This document shows, piece after piece, positions 1 to 7,826 of a stretch of 33,715 nt of DNA. The translations under genes were made by a program, and so were the position numbers. The notes under the pieces were generated by a model. The model did no database searches. It worked only from the letters and a program-made list of their open reading frames with translations, and was not told the origin of the DNA. How positions within the stretch are numbered: position 1 is the stretch's first letter; the number at the start of each line of letters is the position of its first letter. The stretch is from an uncultured Hungatella sp. (GTDB taxonomy: Bacteria; Bacillota; Clostridia; Lachnospirales; Lachnospiraceae), in NCBI GenBank assembly GCA_947089145.1, contig CAMUJH010000046.1, positions 1 through 33,715 of the forward strand. Direction: 5' to 3'.

Positions 1-11
1 GTAAATGGAAT

Positions 12-42
12 AAAGTGGGGAAAAACCTATAGGTTTTTCCCC
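12..42. repeat. Perfect palindrome, left copy of a promoter-flanking repeat
   Basis: Bases 17-42 form a perfect 26 bp palindrome (arm GGGGAAAAACCTA and its complement). The 19-mer AAAGTGGGGAAAAACCTAT at 12-30 recurs exactly at 199-217. As a palindrome, this copy is both a direct and an inverted repeat of the right copy. It lies just upstream of the best candidate promoter for loaP. No T-run follows, so it is a poor intrinsic terminator. It could be an operator, a recombination site or the end of an upstream unit cut off by the window edge. Confidence 0.8.
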
Positions 43-51
43 GAAAAAGTA

Positions 52-80
52 TTGCAAATTTTTTTGTGGTGTGTTATCCT
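52..80 (+). promoter_or_regulatory. Candidate promoter of the loaP-polysaccharide operon
   Basis: A -35 box TTGCAA (52-57), a 17 bp spacer and a -10 box TATCCT (75-80) fit a sigma-A promoter read on the plus strand. The predicted start near 87 gives a leader of about 270 nt before loaP. A second possible pair, TTGTTC (123-128) and TAAAAT (147-152) with an 18 bp spacer, lies further down, so the start site is uncertain. Both candidates fall inside the segment bounded by the repeats at 12-42 and 199-229. Confidence 0.5.
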
Positions 81-198
81 ATGTCAGTCAGATAAAAATA
101 AAAAAGAACAAATTTTAGTATTTTGTTCACTTTTGTAATAATTATGTAAAATTTTTGAAATAGAATTAATAAGATGTAACAGATATTCCGATTCTCAG

Positions 199-229
199 AA
201 AGTGGGGAAAAACCTATGGATTTTTCCCT
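199..229. repeat. Near-palindromic right copy of the promoter-flanking repeat; leader hairpin
   Basis: This repeats the 19-mer of 12-30 exactly and continues as an imperfect palindrome. In RNA, 204-212 (GGGGAAAAA) pairs with 221-229 (TTTTTCCCT), allowing one G-U pair. In inverted orientation it matches the left copy at 23 of 25 positions by hand count. It lies within the predicted untranslated leader of loaP. LoaP-type antiterminators are known to need an RNA hairpin in the leader of their target operon, so this hairpin is one candidate. It could also be the right end of an invertible segment. Confidence 0.7.
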
Positions 230-356
230 ATGGATAATATGAAAAACCAGAAATACGGGAACCTGGAGCGGCAGAGAAGACGTATAAATGCAGGCATCCC
301 CAATTACGGGACGGGGAAAGGCGTGACAAAGCGTATGAAAAGGAGTTGGTTACCAT

Positions 357-884
357 ATGTGGTGTGTGGTGCATGTGCGAAATGGCGGTGAAAAACATGC
401 GGAAGAATTTGTTTCGGGTCTTCTTCCAGAATGCGTTCATGCGAGATGCTTCCATTTGACCAGGGATAGAAGGAAAAAGTATGAAGGGAATTGGCAGACA
501 GTAAAGGAAGCTTTATTTCCGGGATACGTATTTATCGAAACGGATCAGCCGGACAGGGTGTACCAGGAGCTGAAGAAGACGCCGAAACCAAAGTTGCTGT
601 TCAGTGATGACGAATATGTGGCGGCATTGGCAAAACACGAAACGGATTTTATGGAGAGGATTGCGGACAGAGACGGAAGGGTTGGGATATCCAAGGTAAG
701 AATTGGAGAGGATGGGGAGATCCATTATGTGTCAGGCCCGCTATTGGGAATGGGGGACATGGTGAGGCGGGTAAATCTTCATAAACGGATTGCGGAGATA
801 GAGACAGAGGTTATGGGGGTAAAGAGGATTCTGTATCTGGGGATTGACATTGAAGCAGATGACAGGAGGAGTCAGGCATGTTGA
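357..884 (+). CDS. loaP: LoaP-type NusG paralogue (processive transcription antiterminator)
   Basis: This 175-residue protein is a specialised NusG that binds RNA polymerase and lets it read through terminators in one target operon. It starts MWCVVHVRNGGEK, typical of the NGN domain, and carries LFPGYVFIET near residues 53-62, the conserved core of that domain (about 1-105). A KOW-like segment follows (VSGPLLGMGDMVRRV, about 125-160). LoaP proteins usually head long polysaccharide or polyketide operons, and here the gene is first in a same-strand run of about 17.6 kb. AAAAGGAG (338-345) supports the ATG at 357. RfaH is a related alternative, but the Firmicutes-like context favours LoaP. Family membership is well supported; the target being this operon is inferred from position. 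Confidence 0.9.
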   Translation: MWCVVHVRNGGEKHAEEFVSGLLPECVHARCFHLTRDRRKKYEGNWQTVKEALFPGYVFIETDQPDRVYQELKKTPKPKLLFSDDEYVAALAKHETDFMERIADRDGRVGISKVRIGEDGEIHYVSGPLLGMGDMVRRVNLHKRIAEIETEVMGVKRILYLGIDIEADDRRSQAC

Positions 885-990
885 CAGCAGGCAAAGAAGT
901 TTAGCCCGCTCAGTTTTATCCTGTATGGATGACGAGGAATGGGTTCAGCAGTGCCGAAAGCTGTTGGATGCAGAACCGCCATCCTTTTAG
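859..990 (+). CDS. Possible 43-residue small protein overlapping the end of loaP
   Basis: An open frame starts with ATG at 859, 26 bp inside loaP in another frame, and ends with TAG at 988-990. The product is hydrophilic and contains MDDEEWVQQCRKLL, which looks like a short amphipathic helix. No good ribosome binding site is visible, although translation could be coupled to the loaP stop. I recognise no family. It may instead be the 3' remnant of a gene or a chance frame. The rest of the interval to 1058 shows no gene. Confidence 0.25.
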   Translation: MTGGVRHVDSRQRSLARSVLSCMDDEEWVQQCRKLLDAEPPSF

Positions 991-1058
991 GACAGACTAT
1001 AGCTAGCAATAAGAATACAGACGAAAGAGAGCAAACAAGCAGCAGAGGTCGATGAAAC

Positions 1059-2411
1059 ATGGAAAAAAGAACAATCAATTTTAGTCCGCCGGACATCACA
1101 GAACTTGAAATATCAGAGGTAGCAAACGCTCTTCATTCCGGCTGGATTACAACAGGGCCCAGGACGAAGATGCTGGAGTGCCGCTTGGCGGCCTATATAG
1201 AAACCGGAAAGAATGACGTTGATTGTACTGACAGAGATGCGTTCGCAAAGTATAGTCAGCGTGTGGTTTGCTTGAATTCCGCTACGGCAGCGGAGGAACT
1301 TAATCTTCGTATTCTTGGTATTACTGCCGGTGACGAGGTTATTGTTCCAGCTTACACATACACGGCCTCCGCATCCGCTGCTATCCACTGCGGCGCCACA
1401 GTAAAGTTTGTGGATATTCAGAAGAACGGCGATAAAGATAGCCACGCTCCCGAGATGGATTACGATGCTCTGGAAGCAGCGATTACTCCGAAGACAAAGG
1501 CAATCATTGTGGTAGATCTCGGCGGCATTGTCTGCGATTATGATCGTGTGTTTGAGATTGTGGAGAGTAAACGTTCTCTTTTCACGCCTCTTGACGACTA
1601 CAGTGATCCGGTGGCTGGCTTGGGAAGCAGCCTACAACATTCTATTGGCCGTGTTGCAGTTATAGCTGACTGTGCCCACAGTCTCGGTGCGTCGAGAATC
1701 GTTTCTCACACAGGTGAAGGGGAGATTGAGAAGCAGAGACGGTACTGCGGCAGAATTGCAGATTTTACGTCATTTTCCTTCCATGCGGTAAAAAATTTCA
1801 CTACAGCAGAAGGAGGAGCCGCTGCATGGCTGCCAATAGATGGTGTGGATAGTAAGGAAATCTATAAGATGTATCAGCTTTTGTCTCTACATGGTCAGAA
1901 TAAGGATGCTTTGGCTAAGACAAAGATTGGTGCGTGGGAGTATGATATTGTAGGCCCTTGGTATAAGTGCAACATGACCGACATCATGGCGGCAATAGGG
2001 CTTTGTCAGCTTGACAGGTATCCGGGGCTTCTAGGTAGACGGGCAGAGATTATAAAAAGTTATGATAAGGCTTGTGATAACCTTGGAATCTTACACCTGG
2101 TCCATCACACTGACGTTATGGATAGCTCCAACCATCTGTATCTGATTCGCATGCCGGGAATTGATGCAGAGCAACGGAACGAGATTATTGAGAAGCTGGC
2201 TGAGAGGGGCATTGCCACAAATGTCCATTATAAGCCGCTGCCGATGATGACGGCATACAAAGATATGTGCGGCGGGATAGGAAATTTTCCTAATGCCTAT
2301 GATTATTACCATAATTTGATTACGCTCCCTCTGCACACGATGCTGTCAGATGAGGATGCAGAGTATGTGTGCCAGATGGTGAAGGAAGTTGTAAAGGAGT
2401 ATTTGAAATGA
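1059..2411 (+). CDS. DegT/DnrJ/EryC1/StrS family PLP-dependent sugar aminotransferase
   Basis: The family moves an amino group, usually from glutamate, onto a nucleotide-linked keto sugar in the cytoplasm, giving an amino sugar for glycan assembly. The product has 450 residues, longer than the usual 370-400. Visible marks are LNSATAAEELNLRILGITAGDEVIVPAYTYTA-type substrate and cofactor segments in the first third, ADCAHSLGA before the cofactor site, and the Schiff-base lysine K245 in SFSFHAVKNFTTAEGG. The extra length lies mostly between the VVDLGG strand and the ADCAHS motif (about residues 165-205). No sugar 4,6-dehydratase is in the window, so the keto-sugar precursor must come from elsewhere. 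An AGAGG site sits a short way upstream of the ATG, and the 3' end overlaps the next gene by ATGA. The exact sugar cannot be told. Confidence 0.9.
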   Translation: MEKRTINFSPPDITELEISEVANALHSGWITTGPRTKMLECRLAAYIETGKNDVDCTDRDAFAKYSQRVVCLNSATAAEELNLRILGITAGDEVIVPAYTYTASASAAIHCGATVKFVDIQKNGDKDSHAPEMDYDALEAAITPKTKAIIVVDLGGIVCDYDRVFEIVESKRSLFTPLDDYSDPVAGLGSSLQHSIGRVAVIADCAHSLGASRIVSHTGEGEIEKQRRYCGRIADFTSFSFHAVKNFTTAEGGAAAWLPIDGVDSKEIYKMYQLLSLHGQNKDALAKTKIGAWEYDIVGPWYKCNMTDIMAAIGLCQLDRYPGLLGRRAEIIKSYDKACDNLGILHLVHHTDVMDSSNHLYLIRMPGIDAEQRNEIIEKLAERGIATNVHYKPLPMMTAYKDMCGGIGNFPNAYDYYHNLITLPLHTMLSDEDAEYVCQMVKEVVKEYLK

Positions 2412-2980
2412 TGCCGTTTGATCACATCCGAGTGAGGTATTTTCTGCATTGTTTGCTGCATCGGAATGGCTATGAACATGGAGAATACCTAAAAAAACAT
2501 AACGCATTCCATGGTATGGGAGAGAACTGTTTCTTTCAGCCGTACAATCTCCCTGCAGATGCGAGGTACATAAGGCTGGGGAATAATGTAGTTGTTGCCT
2601 CTAATGTGAGTTTTATTTGTCATGATGTAATCCACAATATGCTGAATCATGCCCCAAAGTATGCGGGGGGGTATACAGCATACTGGGGAATTATTGATGT
2701 GAAAGATAATGTGTTCATAGGTTCAAATACAACGATTCTCTCAAATGTAACAATCGGCTCAAATGTAATCATAGCCGCAGGGAGTCTTGTCAATCAGGAT
2801 ATTCCTGATGGAAAGATCGTGGCTGGGGTTCCTGCGAAAGTGATTGGTGAAGTAGATGATCTCGCCCAAAAACGAAGATTACACAGTGAGAGTCCGATTG
2901 GCAAGATGGGGCGGGATGAGAGGATTAAGTATTTGTGGATGAATACAGGCATTTGCTGCTGTGTGCAAAAAGATGATTGA
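2408..2980 (+). CDS. Left-handed beta-helix (hexapeptide) acetyl/acyltransferase
   Basis: This 190-residue protein belongs to the hexapeptide-repeat acyltransferases, which move an acyl group from acyl-CoA to a sugar hydroxyl or amine. It has isoleucine/valine-rich hexapeptide rungs such as VFIGSNTTILSNVTIGSNV and the typical end VAGVPAKVIGE. The ICHDVIHNM segment holds histidines where the catalytic base is expected, but I cannot assign one. I chose ATG at 2408 because AAAGGAG (2393-2399) lies 8 nt before it and it forms an ATGA overlap with the aminotransferase stop; an upstream in-frame start at 2369 has no such support, and ATG at 2411 is also possible. With the upstream aminotransferase it could acetylate the new amino sugar, as PglD/NeuD-like partners do, but O-acetylation is equally possible. 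Confidence 0.85.
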   Translation: MMPFDHIRVRYFLHCLLHRNGYEHGEYLKKHNAFHGMGENCFFQPYNLPADARYIRLGNNVVVASNVSFICHDVIHNMLNHAPKYAGGYTAYWGIIDVKDNVFIGSNTTILSNVTIGSNVIIAAGSLVNQDIPDGKIVAGVPAKVIGEVDDLAQKRRLHSESPIGKMGRDERIKYLWMNTGICCCVQKDD

Positions 2981-3012
2981 AAATAGTTAAAAGAAGATTG
3001 GAGAAAGTGCAG

Positions 3013-4218
3013 ATGAACAGAGTGTTTATTACAGGTGCATGCCGAACCCCGATGGGCAAAATGGGCGGAGCTTTATCTTCGCTGTCAGCTGTAGAGTTAG
3101 GGGCTTTGGTTATCAGTGAGTCGCTGAGACGCAGCGGCATCCCAGCAGATACTGTTGATCATGTGTACATGGGCTGCGTGCTCCAGGCAGGTTTAGGTCA
3201 AAATGTGGCCAGGCAGGCGGCAATTAAAGCCGGACTTCCAGTGACTGCGACAGCGCAGACAGTCAATATCGTCTGTGGCTCCGGACTTGATTCCGTGAAT
3301 TCGGCTGCCCGGCTCATCCAATCCGGTGAAGCTGATATTGTGATTGCCGGCGGCATGGAATCCATGTCACAGGCTCCGTTTGCTTTGAAAGATGCCCGTT
3401 TTGGGTACCGGATGGGCAGCCCCATGATGGATACCCCGCTTGTAGATACCATGGTGAATGACGCATTATGGGATGCAATCAACAATTACCACATGGGGGT
3501 TACGGCGGAAAACATAGTGGAACAGTGGGGAATTACACGCCGGGAACTGGATGAGTTTGCGGTGGAATCCCAGAATAAGGCAGCAGATGCAGTTGAAAAT
3601 GGGAACTTTAAGGACGAGATTGTCCCTGTTGTTATTAAAAACCGTAAAGGAGAGACGGTGATAGACGCAGATGAAGGACCACGTCCCGGAACAACGTTTG
3701 AGGCTCTTTCTAAGCTGAAGCCTTCATTCAGGCAAGGCGGCACTGTAACCGCCGGGAATAGCTCTGGGATTAACGACGGTGCTGCTGCGGTTATCTTGAT
3801 ATCTGAGGATAAGGTTAAAAAACTGGAATTAATTCCGCAGGCTGAATGGATTGGCGGTGCGCTGGCCGGTGTTGAACCTGAGATTATGGGAAGCGGCCCG
3901 GTAGAAAGCACAAAAAAGCTGTTTAAGAGATTGGGCATGACGATGGATGACATTGACCTTGTGGAAGGCAACGAGGCCTTTGCGGCTCAGTCAATAGCAG
4001 TCAAGCGGGAGCTGAACATTCCGGATGAAAAGCTGAATGTGAATGGAGGGGCTATTGCCCTGGGCCATCCGGTGGGAGCTTCCGGCTGCCGTATTCTTGT
4101 GACTCTTATTCATGCAATGAAACAGAGGAATGCCGCCACAGGGCTGGCAACGCTTTGTATCGGAGGCGGCATGGGGTGCAGCACGGTAATCAAGAGCTAT
4201 AGTGAGGTAAATAGATGA
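3013..4218 (+). CDS. Thiolase (acetyl-CoA C-acetyltransferase type)
   Basis: The 401-residue protein matches the biosynthetic/degradative thiolases, which join two acetyl-CoA into acetoacetyl-CoA or run the reverse. All catalytic elements are present: nucleophile C88 in [11 protein letters not shown]352 in [14 protein letters not shown], and C382 in [19 protein letters not shown] is also there. The ATG at 3013 follows GGAG and begins with the family-typical [15 protein letters not shown]; a TTG at 2977 would add a poorly conserved N-terminus. A thiolase is unusual in a surface polysaccharide operon. It is joined by an ATGA overlap to a 3-hydroxyacyl-CoA dehydrogenase, so the pair should form 3-hydroxybutyryl-CoA for a sugar acyltransferase. 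A housekeeping role in butyrate metabolism is less likely given the location. Confidence 0.93.
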   Translation: MNRVFITGACRTPMGKMGGALSSLSAVELGALVISESLRRSGIPADTVDHVYMGCVLQAGLGQNVARQAAIKAGLPVTATAQTVNIVCGSGLDSVNSAARLIQSGEADIVIAGGMESMSQAPFALKDARFGYRMGSPMMDTPLVDTMVNDALWDAINNYHMGVTAENIVEQWGITRRELDEFAVESQNKAADAVENGNFKDEIVPVVIKNRKGETVIDADEGPRPGTTFEALSKLKPSFRQGGTVTAGNSSGINDGAAAVILISEDKVKKLELIPQAEWIGGALAGVEPEIMGSGPVESTKKLFKRLGMTMDDIDLVEGNEAFAAQSIAVKRELNIPDEKLNVNGGAIALGHPVGASGCRILVTLIHAMKQRNAATGLATLCIGGGMGCSTVIKSYSEVNR

Positions 4219-5054
4219 TGAGGATTGCAGTAATCGGTACCGGAACTTTAGGGCCATCCATCGCACAGGTGTTTTCTCAATGTGAGAAGGTTGAAAAGGT
4301 TTTTCTCTGTAAAGGCAGAGATTCATCTGAAAGTGACGGCAAGGAAAAGATAAAAACGGCATTTGACAAACTGACAGGAAAAGAAAAGATAACAAGAAAA
4401 GAAGCAAATCACTGCCTTTCAAAGATTTACACAGGAAATAAGGAACTTGCGGCTGACGCAGATCTGCTTATTGAAGCTGTTTCTGAAGATGCAGAGATTA
4501 AGAAATCCCTTTTCAAACAGTTAGATCAGATATGCAGGTCAGATTGCATTTTTGCTACAAATACATCCTCCCTTCCAATTCAGACCATTGGTGAGGGACT
4601 ATCTCGTCCGTTGATAGGTATGCATTTCTTCAACCCGGCGCCAGTGATGAAGCTGGTGGAAGTGATTGCCACTGAGAGAACACCGCACGACATGGTTGAT
4701 TTTGTTATGGAGATTGCCAGGGATATAGGAAAAACACCTGTGGAAGTGCGGGAAGCCCCTGGATTCATAGTGAACCGCATATTGATCCCGATGATCAATG
4801 AGGCGATCAGCATTTATGCGGAGGGCGTTGCGTCAGCAGAGGATATTGATACAGCCATGAAGCTGGGCGCAAATCATCCAATGGGGCCTCTGGCGTTGGG
4901 GGACCTGATCGGACTGGATGTAGTTCTGGCAATCCTGGGCGTCATGCTGAAAGAAACCGGGGACAATCGCTACCTTCCGCAGCCAATGCTGAAGAAAATG
5001 GTAAGAGAAAAGAAACTTGGCCGGAAGACCGGTGTGGGGTTTTATAAGTATTAA
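4215..5054 (+). CDS. 3-hydroxyacyl-CoA (3-hydroxybutyryl-CoA) dehydrogenase
   Basis: The enzyme reduces acetoacetyl-CoA to 3-hydroxybutyryl-CoA with NAD(P)H, or the reverse. Its 279 residues match single-domain HBD enzymes (about 280). The Rossmann motif GTGTLG is at residues 8-13, NTSSLPI follows, the catalytic histidine H137 is in GMHFFNPAPVMKLVE, and the C-terminal domain carries NHPMGPLALGDLIGLD. The ATG at 4215 overlaps the thiolase stop (ATGA), with GAGG a short way upstream; ATG at 4218 is possible. Next to a thiolase and directly before an LpxD-like acyltransferase, it most likely supplies 3-hydroxybutyryl-CoA as an acyl donor. Chain length cannot be read from sequence. Confidence 0.93.
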   Translation: MMRIAVIGTGTLGPSIAQVFSQCEKVEKVFLCKGRDSSESDGKEKIKTAFDKLTGKEKITRKEANHCLSKIYTGNKELAADADLLIEAVSEDAEIKKSLFKQLDQICRSDCIFATNTSSLPIQTIGEGLSRPLIGMHFFNPAPVMKLVEVIATERTPHDMVDFVMEIARDIGKTPVEVREAPGFIVNRILIPMINEAISIYAEGVASAEDIDTAMKLGANHPMGPLALGDLIGLDVVLAILGVMLKETGDNRYLPQPMLKKMVREKKLGRKTGVGFYKY

Positions 5055-5067
5055 GGAGAGGCATTTT

Positions 5068-5973
5068 GTGAAGATTACTGACATTCTTGAATTTTATAAA
5101 AGAACAAAAACAAAATATTCAGCTGACGGCAATGCCGACTTAGGAATAGAAGGATATTCCAGCATTTATCAGTACAAAGACGGCACTGTGTCATGGCTTC
5201 GCAAAATATCTACGCTGGATAACCCCAGATTCAAAATGCCTGGCACATTTACCTGCGTGATTACCCAGGATGGGATGCCACGCATACCTAATGCTAAGTG
5301 CCAGATTTGGGTCGGCAATCCGAAGGATGCTTTTTTCGATGCTCTTGAAGAATTCTGGGGAGAAAAAGCCGAGATATCAATTTCGTCACAAGCTGTCATC
5401 GAGGATGGCGCCATAATAGGGGATAATGTTTCTATCGGGCCATTTACTTATATTTCCTCCAAAACTGTTATAGGCGATGGTACCAGAATAGGTTCAAATG
5501 TGATGATTAAAGGCAAAGTCACAATAGGAAAAGACTGTGTCATTCAAAGCGGGGCGGTACTAGGCGAGGATGGCTTTGCATTCATCAAAGAAGATGATGC
5601 CCAAAAGTTTGTTAAGCATTACGGAGGCGTTACGCTTGAGGATCATGTTTCGATTGGCTCCCAAACCTGTGTCTGCAGGGGAGCAATAGAGGACACTCTG
5701 ATTAAAGAGTATGCGAAGATCGATAACCTCTGCCATATAGCCCACAATGTGGTGATCGGCAAACGGTCAATTGTGGTTTGCCTCACCGCCGTGATGGGGT
5801 CTGTGCATATTGGGGATGACTGCTGGGTAGCTACCAGCATGATCAGGGATCAGCGCCATGTTGGTGATGGCTGCGTTGTTGGCATGGGGGCTGTTGTCGT
5901 AAAGGATGTTCCCGATAAGGCTACAGTGGCGGGCAATCCTGCAAAGCCAATGGAGCGGAAGGAAAAGATATGA
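5068..5973 (+). CDS. LpxD-like hexapeptide N-acyltransferase
   Basis: This 301-residue protein resembles LpxD, which in Gram-negatives N-acylates UDP-glucosamine with a 3-hydroxyacyl chain from ACP. A non-repeat N-terminal domain (about 1-100) precedes a left-handed beta-helix. It keeps the LpxD-like stretch GEDGFAF and the block YAKIDNLCHIAHNVVIG, in which H226 aligns by eye with the LpxD catalytic histidine of QIAHNV. The C-terminus ends VAGNPAKPMERKEK, like sugar acyltransferases. I place the start at GTG 5068 because AAGGAGAG (5053-5060) lies 7 nt upstream; the in-frame ATG at 5017 lies inside the previous gene. The host seems Gram-positive, so lipid A synthesis is unlikely. With the two upstream CoA enzymes, the best guess is transfer of 3-hydroxybutyrate to an amino sugar. 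Confidence 0.85.
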   Translation: MKITDILEFYKRTKTKYSADGNADLGIEGYSSIYQYKDGTVSWLRKISTLDNPRFKMPGTFTCVITQDGMPRIPNAKCQIWVGNPKDAFFDALEEFWGEKAEISISSQAVIEDGAIIGDNVSIGPFTYISSKTVIGDGTRIGSNVMIKGKVTIGKDCVIQSGAVLGEDGFAFIKEDDAQKFVKHYGGVTLEDHVSIGSQTCVCRGAIEDTLIKEYAKIDNLCHIAHNVVIGKRSIVVCLTAVMGSVHIGDDCWVATSMIRDQRHVGDGCVVGMGAVVVKDVPDKATVAGNPAKPMERKEKI

Positions 5974-6632
5974 GCAAGGTACTTGTAATTGCAGCGCATC
6001 CGGATGATGAACTGCTTGGCTGCGGCGGAGCTTTGATTCGGCATGCAGACCAGGGAGATGAAGTCCAGAGCATTATTATGTGTGAAGGTGAATCCCTTCG
6101 ATATGCAGGACAGGAAGTCCATCAACATGAGGCCACAGCCGAGGCGGCGGAGATTATCGGCATATCCAAGACGAACCGCTTTGATTTCCCGGATCAGAAG
6201 CTGGATAAGTTTTCACTGGTGGAGCTGATTACCCCGATTGAAAAAGTGGTAGATGGCTTTAGGCCTGACATAGTATACATCCAGTTTGGCGGGGATATTA
6301 ACCGGGATCACGCACTGACCTTTGAGGCCGCAAACATTGCTCTTAGGCCTACGGCTGATTCTGTCAGGGAGATTTATACGTTTTATACGGTAGGAAGCAC
6401 GGAACTTAAGACTCCTGGCGAGTTTAATCCGAATGTATGGGTTGATATAGAAGATCAGGTTGAAAGAAAAATTCAGGCTTTTTCATGTTATACAAGCGAG
6501 ATCAGGGAGTATCCGCATCCCCGATCGTTGGAAGGCATCAGGAATGTGGCGGCTTTCTATGGCAATCAGTGCTGCCTCAGATATGCGGAAGCGTTCATGT
6601 TAATGAGGAAGATTGCGAGGAAGCAGCCATGA
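5970..6632 (+). CDS. PIG-L family deacetylase (LmbE-like)
   Basis: PIG-L proteins are zinc-dependent N-deacetylases that act on GlcNAc-type groups linked to lipids, inositol or nucleotides. The zinc motif AHPDDE is at residues 9-14, and a second ligand is likely H114 in GDINRDHALTF. The length (220) is normal, and no signal peptide is seen, so it should act in the cytoplasm. The ATG overlaps the acyltransferase stop. In this operon it could free an amine by removing an acetyl group so that a 3-hydroxyacyl or amino-acid group can be attached; the order of steps is inference. Confidence 0.9.
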   Translation: MSKVLVIAAHPDDELLGCGGALIRHADQGDEVQSIIMCEGESLRYAGQEVHQHEATAEAAEIIGISKTNRFDFPDQKLDKFSLVELITPIEKVVDGFRPDIVYIQFGGDINRDHALTFEAANIALRPTADSVREIYTFYTVGSTELKTPGEFNPNVWVDIEDQVERKIQAFSCYTSEIREYPHPRSLEGIRNVAAFYGNQCCLRYAEAFMLMRKIARKQP

Positions 6633-7819
6633 AACGATTGATGGTTATGGGAGCTGCTATAGAGCAGGTTCCGGGAATTAAAAAAGCCAAAGAGATGGGA
6701 TATGAGGTAGCTGTTATTGACTATAACCCTAAGGCGGTGGGGATTGGGCTTGCTGATAAATTCTATAATGTAAGCACCATTGACCCGGAGGGGGTTTTTC
6801 GGGCTGCCCAGGATTTTAAGGCAGACGGATTTTTGACTCTTGCTACCGATCTTCCCATGCGTGCAGTTGCTTACGCAAGTGAAAAATTAGGTATTTTGGG
6901 AGTTTCCCAGCATACTGCACTGCTGGCAACTGATAAAGGTGAGATGATAAAGGCGCTGAAGGAGCATGCTGTTGAATCTCCCTGGTATTACATCATTGAT
7001 ACGCTGGATGATCTGAGGGAGACGGGAAAGCAGCTCACATACCCCTGCATTATGAAGCCTGCAGATAACGCTGCAAGCCGCGGAGTGGCATTAATACACG
7101 ATTATGAAGGGCTGATTGAAAGCTACGGCTACTCCAAAGATGAGTCTCACAGCGGGCAGGTAATTATTGAAGAATATATGGAAGGGCCAGAGGTTAGTGT
7201 TGAAGTCTTGAGCTATAAAGGGGAAGCTTATGTTCTTCAGATCACAGACAAATTGACCTCTGGTGCGCCACATTTTGTGGAAGTCGGCCACAACCAGCCA
7301 TCGCAGCTGGATAAGGAGACAAAGGAGAAGATCTGTGATGTCGCAGGCAGGGCGGTGCAGGCCCTTGGGATCGAGAATGGACCTGCTCATGTTGAGATCA
7401 TCGTAACAACAGATGGGCCGAAGATTGTAGAGCTTGGCGCACGGCTGGGCGGAGATTGCATCACGTCCCATCTGGTATATCTTTCCACAGGCATTGACAT
7501 GGTAAAAGAGACGGTTAAGGTTCTCTGCGGTGAAAAGCCGGATTTAGTGCAGAAATATGAAAAAGGCGCATCCATCCGTTTTCTTACGGGTGAAACGTTA
7601 GGTATTTTTGATCATGTGGATGGTGAAGATGACGCGCGGGCAGTTGACGGGGTAATTGAAGTATCAGACATCATGCACACGGGCGATCTGATTGAGTCCA
7701 TCCGCAGCAGTGATGACCGTGTGGCTTATGTTGTCGCACAGGCGGAGAATGTTCAGGCATCGTCAGCGATAGCAGAGAAAGCCCGGAATATGATGACAGT
7801 TGTGGTGAGAAAGGGGTAA
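6629..7819 (+). CDS. ATP-grasp carboxylate-amine ligase, first copy
   Basis: This 396-residue protein has the three-part ATP-grasp layout: a Rossmann-like N-terminus (MVMGAAIEQVPGIKKAKEMGY), a nucleotide-binding lid with CIMKPADNAASRGVAL near residues 145-160, and the catalytic end with VEIIVTTDGPKIVELGARLGGD, where the acidic and arginine residues bind Mg-ATP. Such enzymes activate a carboxylate as an acyl phosphate and couple it to an amine. ATG 6629 overlaps the PIG-L stop as ATGA; the longer in-frame start at 6485 lies deep in that gene and is rejected. The substrate may be an amino sugar joined to an amino acid or other acid, but this cannot be read from the sequence. Confidence 0.87.
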   Translation: MKRLMVMGAAIEQVPGIKKAKEMGYEVAVIDYNPKAVGIGLADKFYNVSTIDPEGVFRAAQDFKADGFLTLATDLPMRAVAYASEKLGILGVSQHTALLATDKGEMIKALKEHAVESPWYYIIDTLDDLRETGKQLTYPCIMKPADNAASRGVALIHDYEGLIESYGYSKDESHSGQVIIEEYMEGPEVSVEVLSYKGEAYVLQITDKLTSGAPHFVEVGHNQPSQLDKETKEKICDVAGRAVQALGIENGPAHVEIIVTTDGPKIVELGARLGGDCITSHLVYLSTGIDMVKETVKVLCGEKPDLVQKYEKGASIRFLTGETLGIFDHVDGEDDARAVDGVIEVSDIMHTGDLIESIRSSDDRVAYVVAQAENVQASSAIAEKARNMMTVVVRKG

Positions 7820-7826
7820 GGGACAG

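Noticed and set aside
17-42. Intrinsic terminator of an upstream gene
   Set aside because: The palindrome has no T-run after it on either strand, and its sequence recurs past the promoter, which a simple terminator would not explain.
230-391. A 53-codon frame in the loaP leader that runs into the start of loaP
   Set aside because: No ribosome binding site, its ATG lies in the arm of the leader hairpin, and the product looks like no protein I know. It remains a possible leader peptide but is not supported.
5017-5067. Longer N-terminus for the LpxD-like protein
   Set aside because: It would lie inside the dehydrogenase gene and lacks a ribosome binding site; AAGGAGAG points to GTG 5068.
5068-5973. 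Genuine LpxD of lipid A synthesis
   Set aside because: No other lipid A gene is present, and the surroundings point to a Gram-positive Clostridia; the CoA enzymes upstream suggest a short acyl-CoA donor rather than ACP.
6485-6628. Longer N-terminus for the first ATP-grasp ligase
   Set aside because: It overlaps 148 bp of the PIG-L gene, and the ATGA overlap at 6629 begins with a proper Rossmann-like strand.
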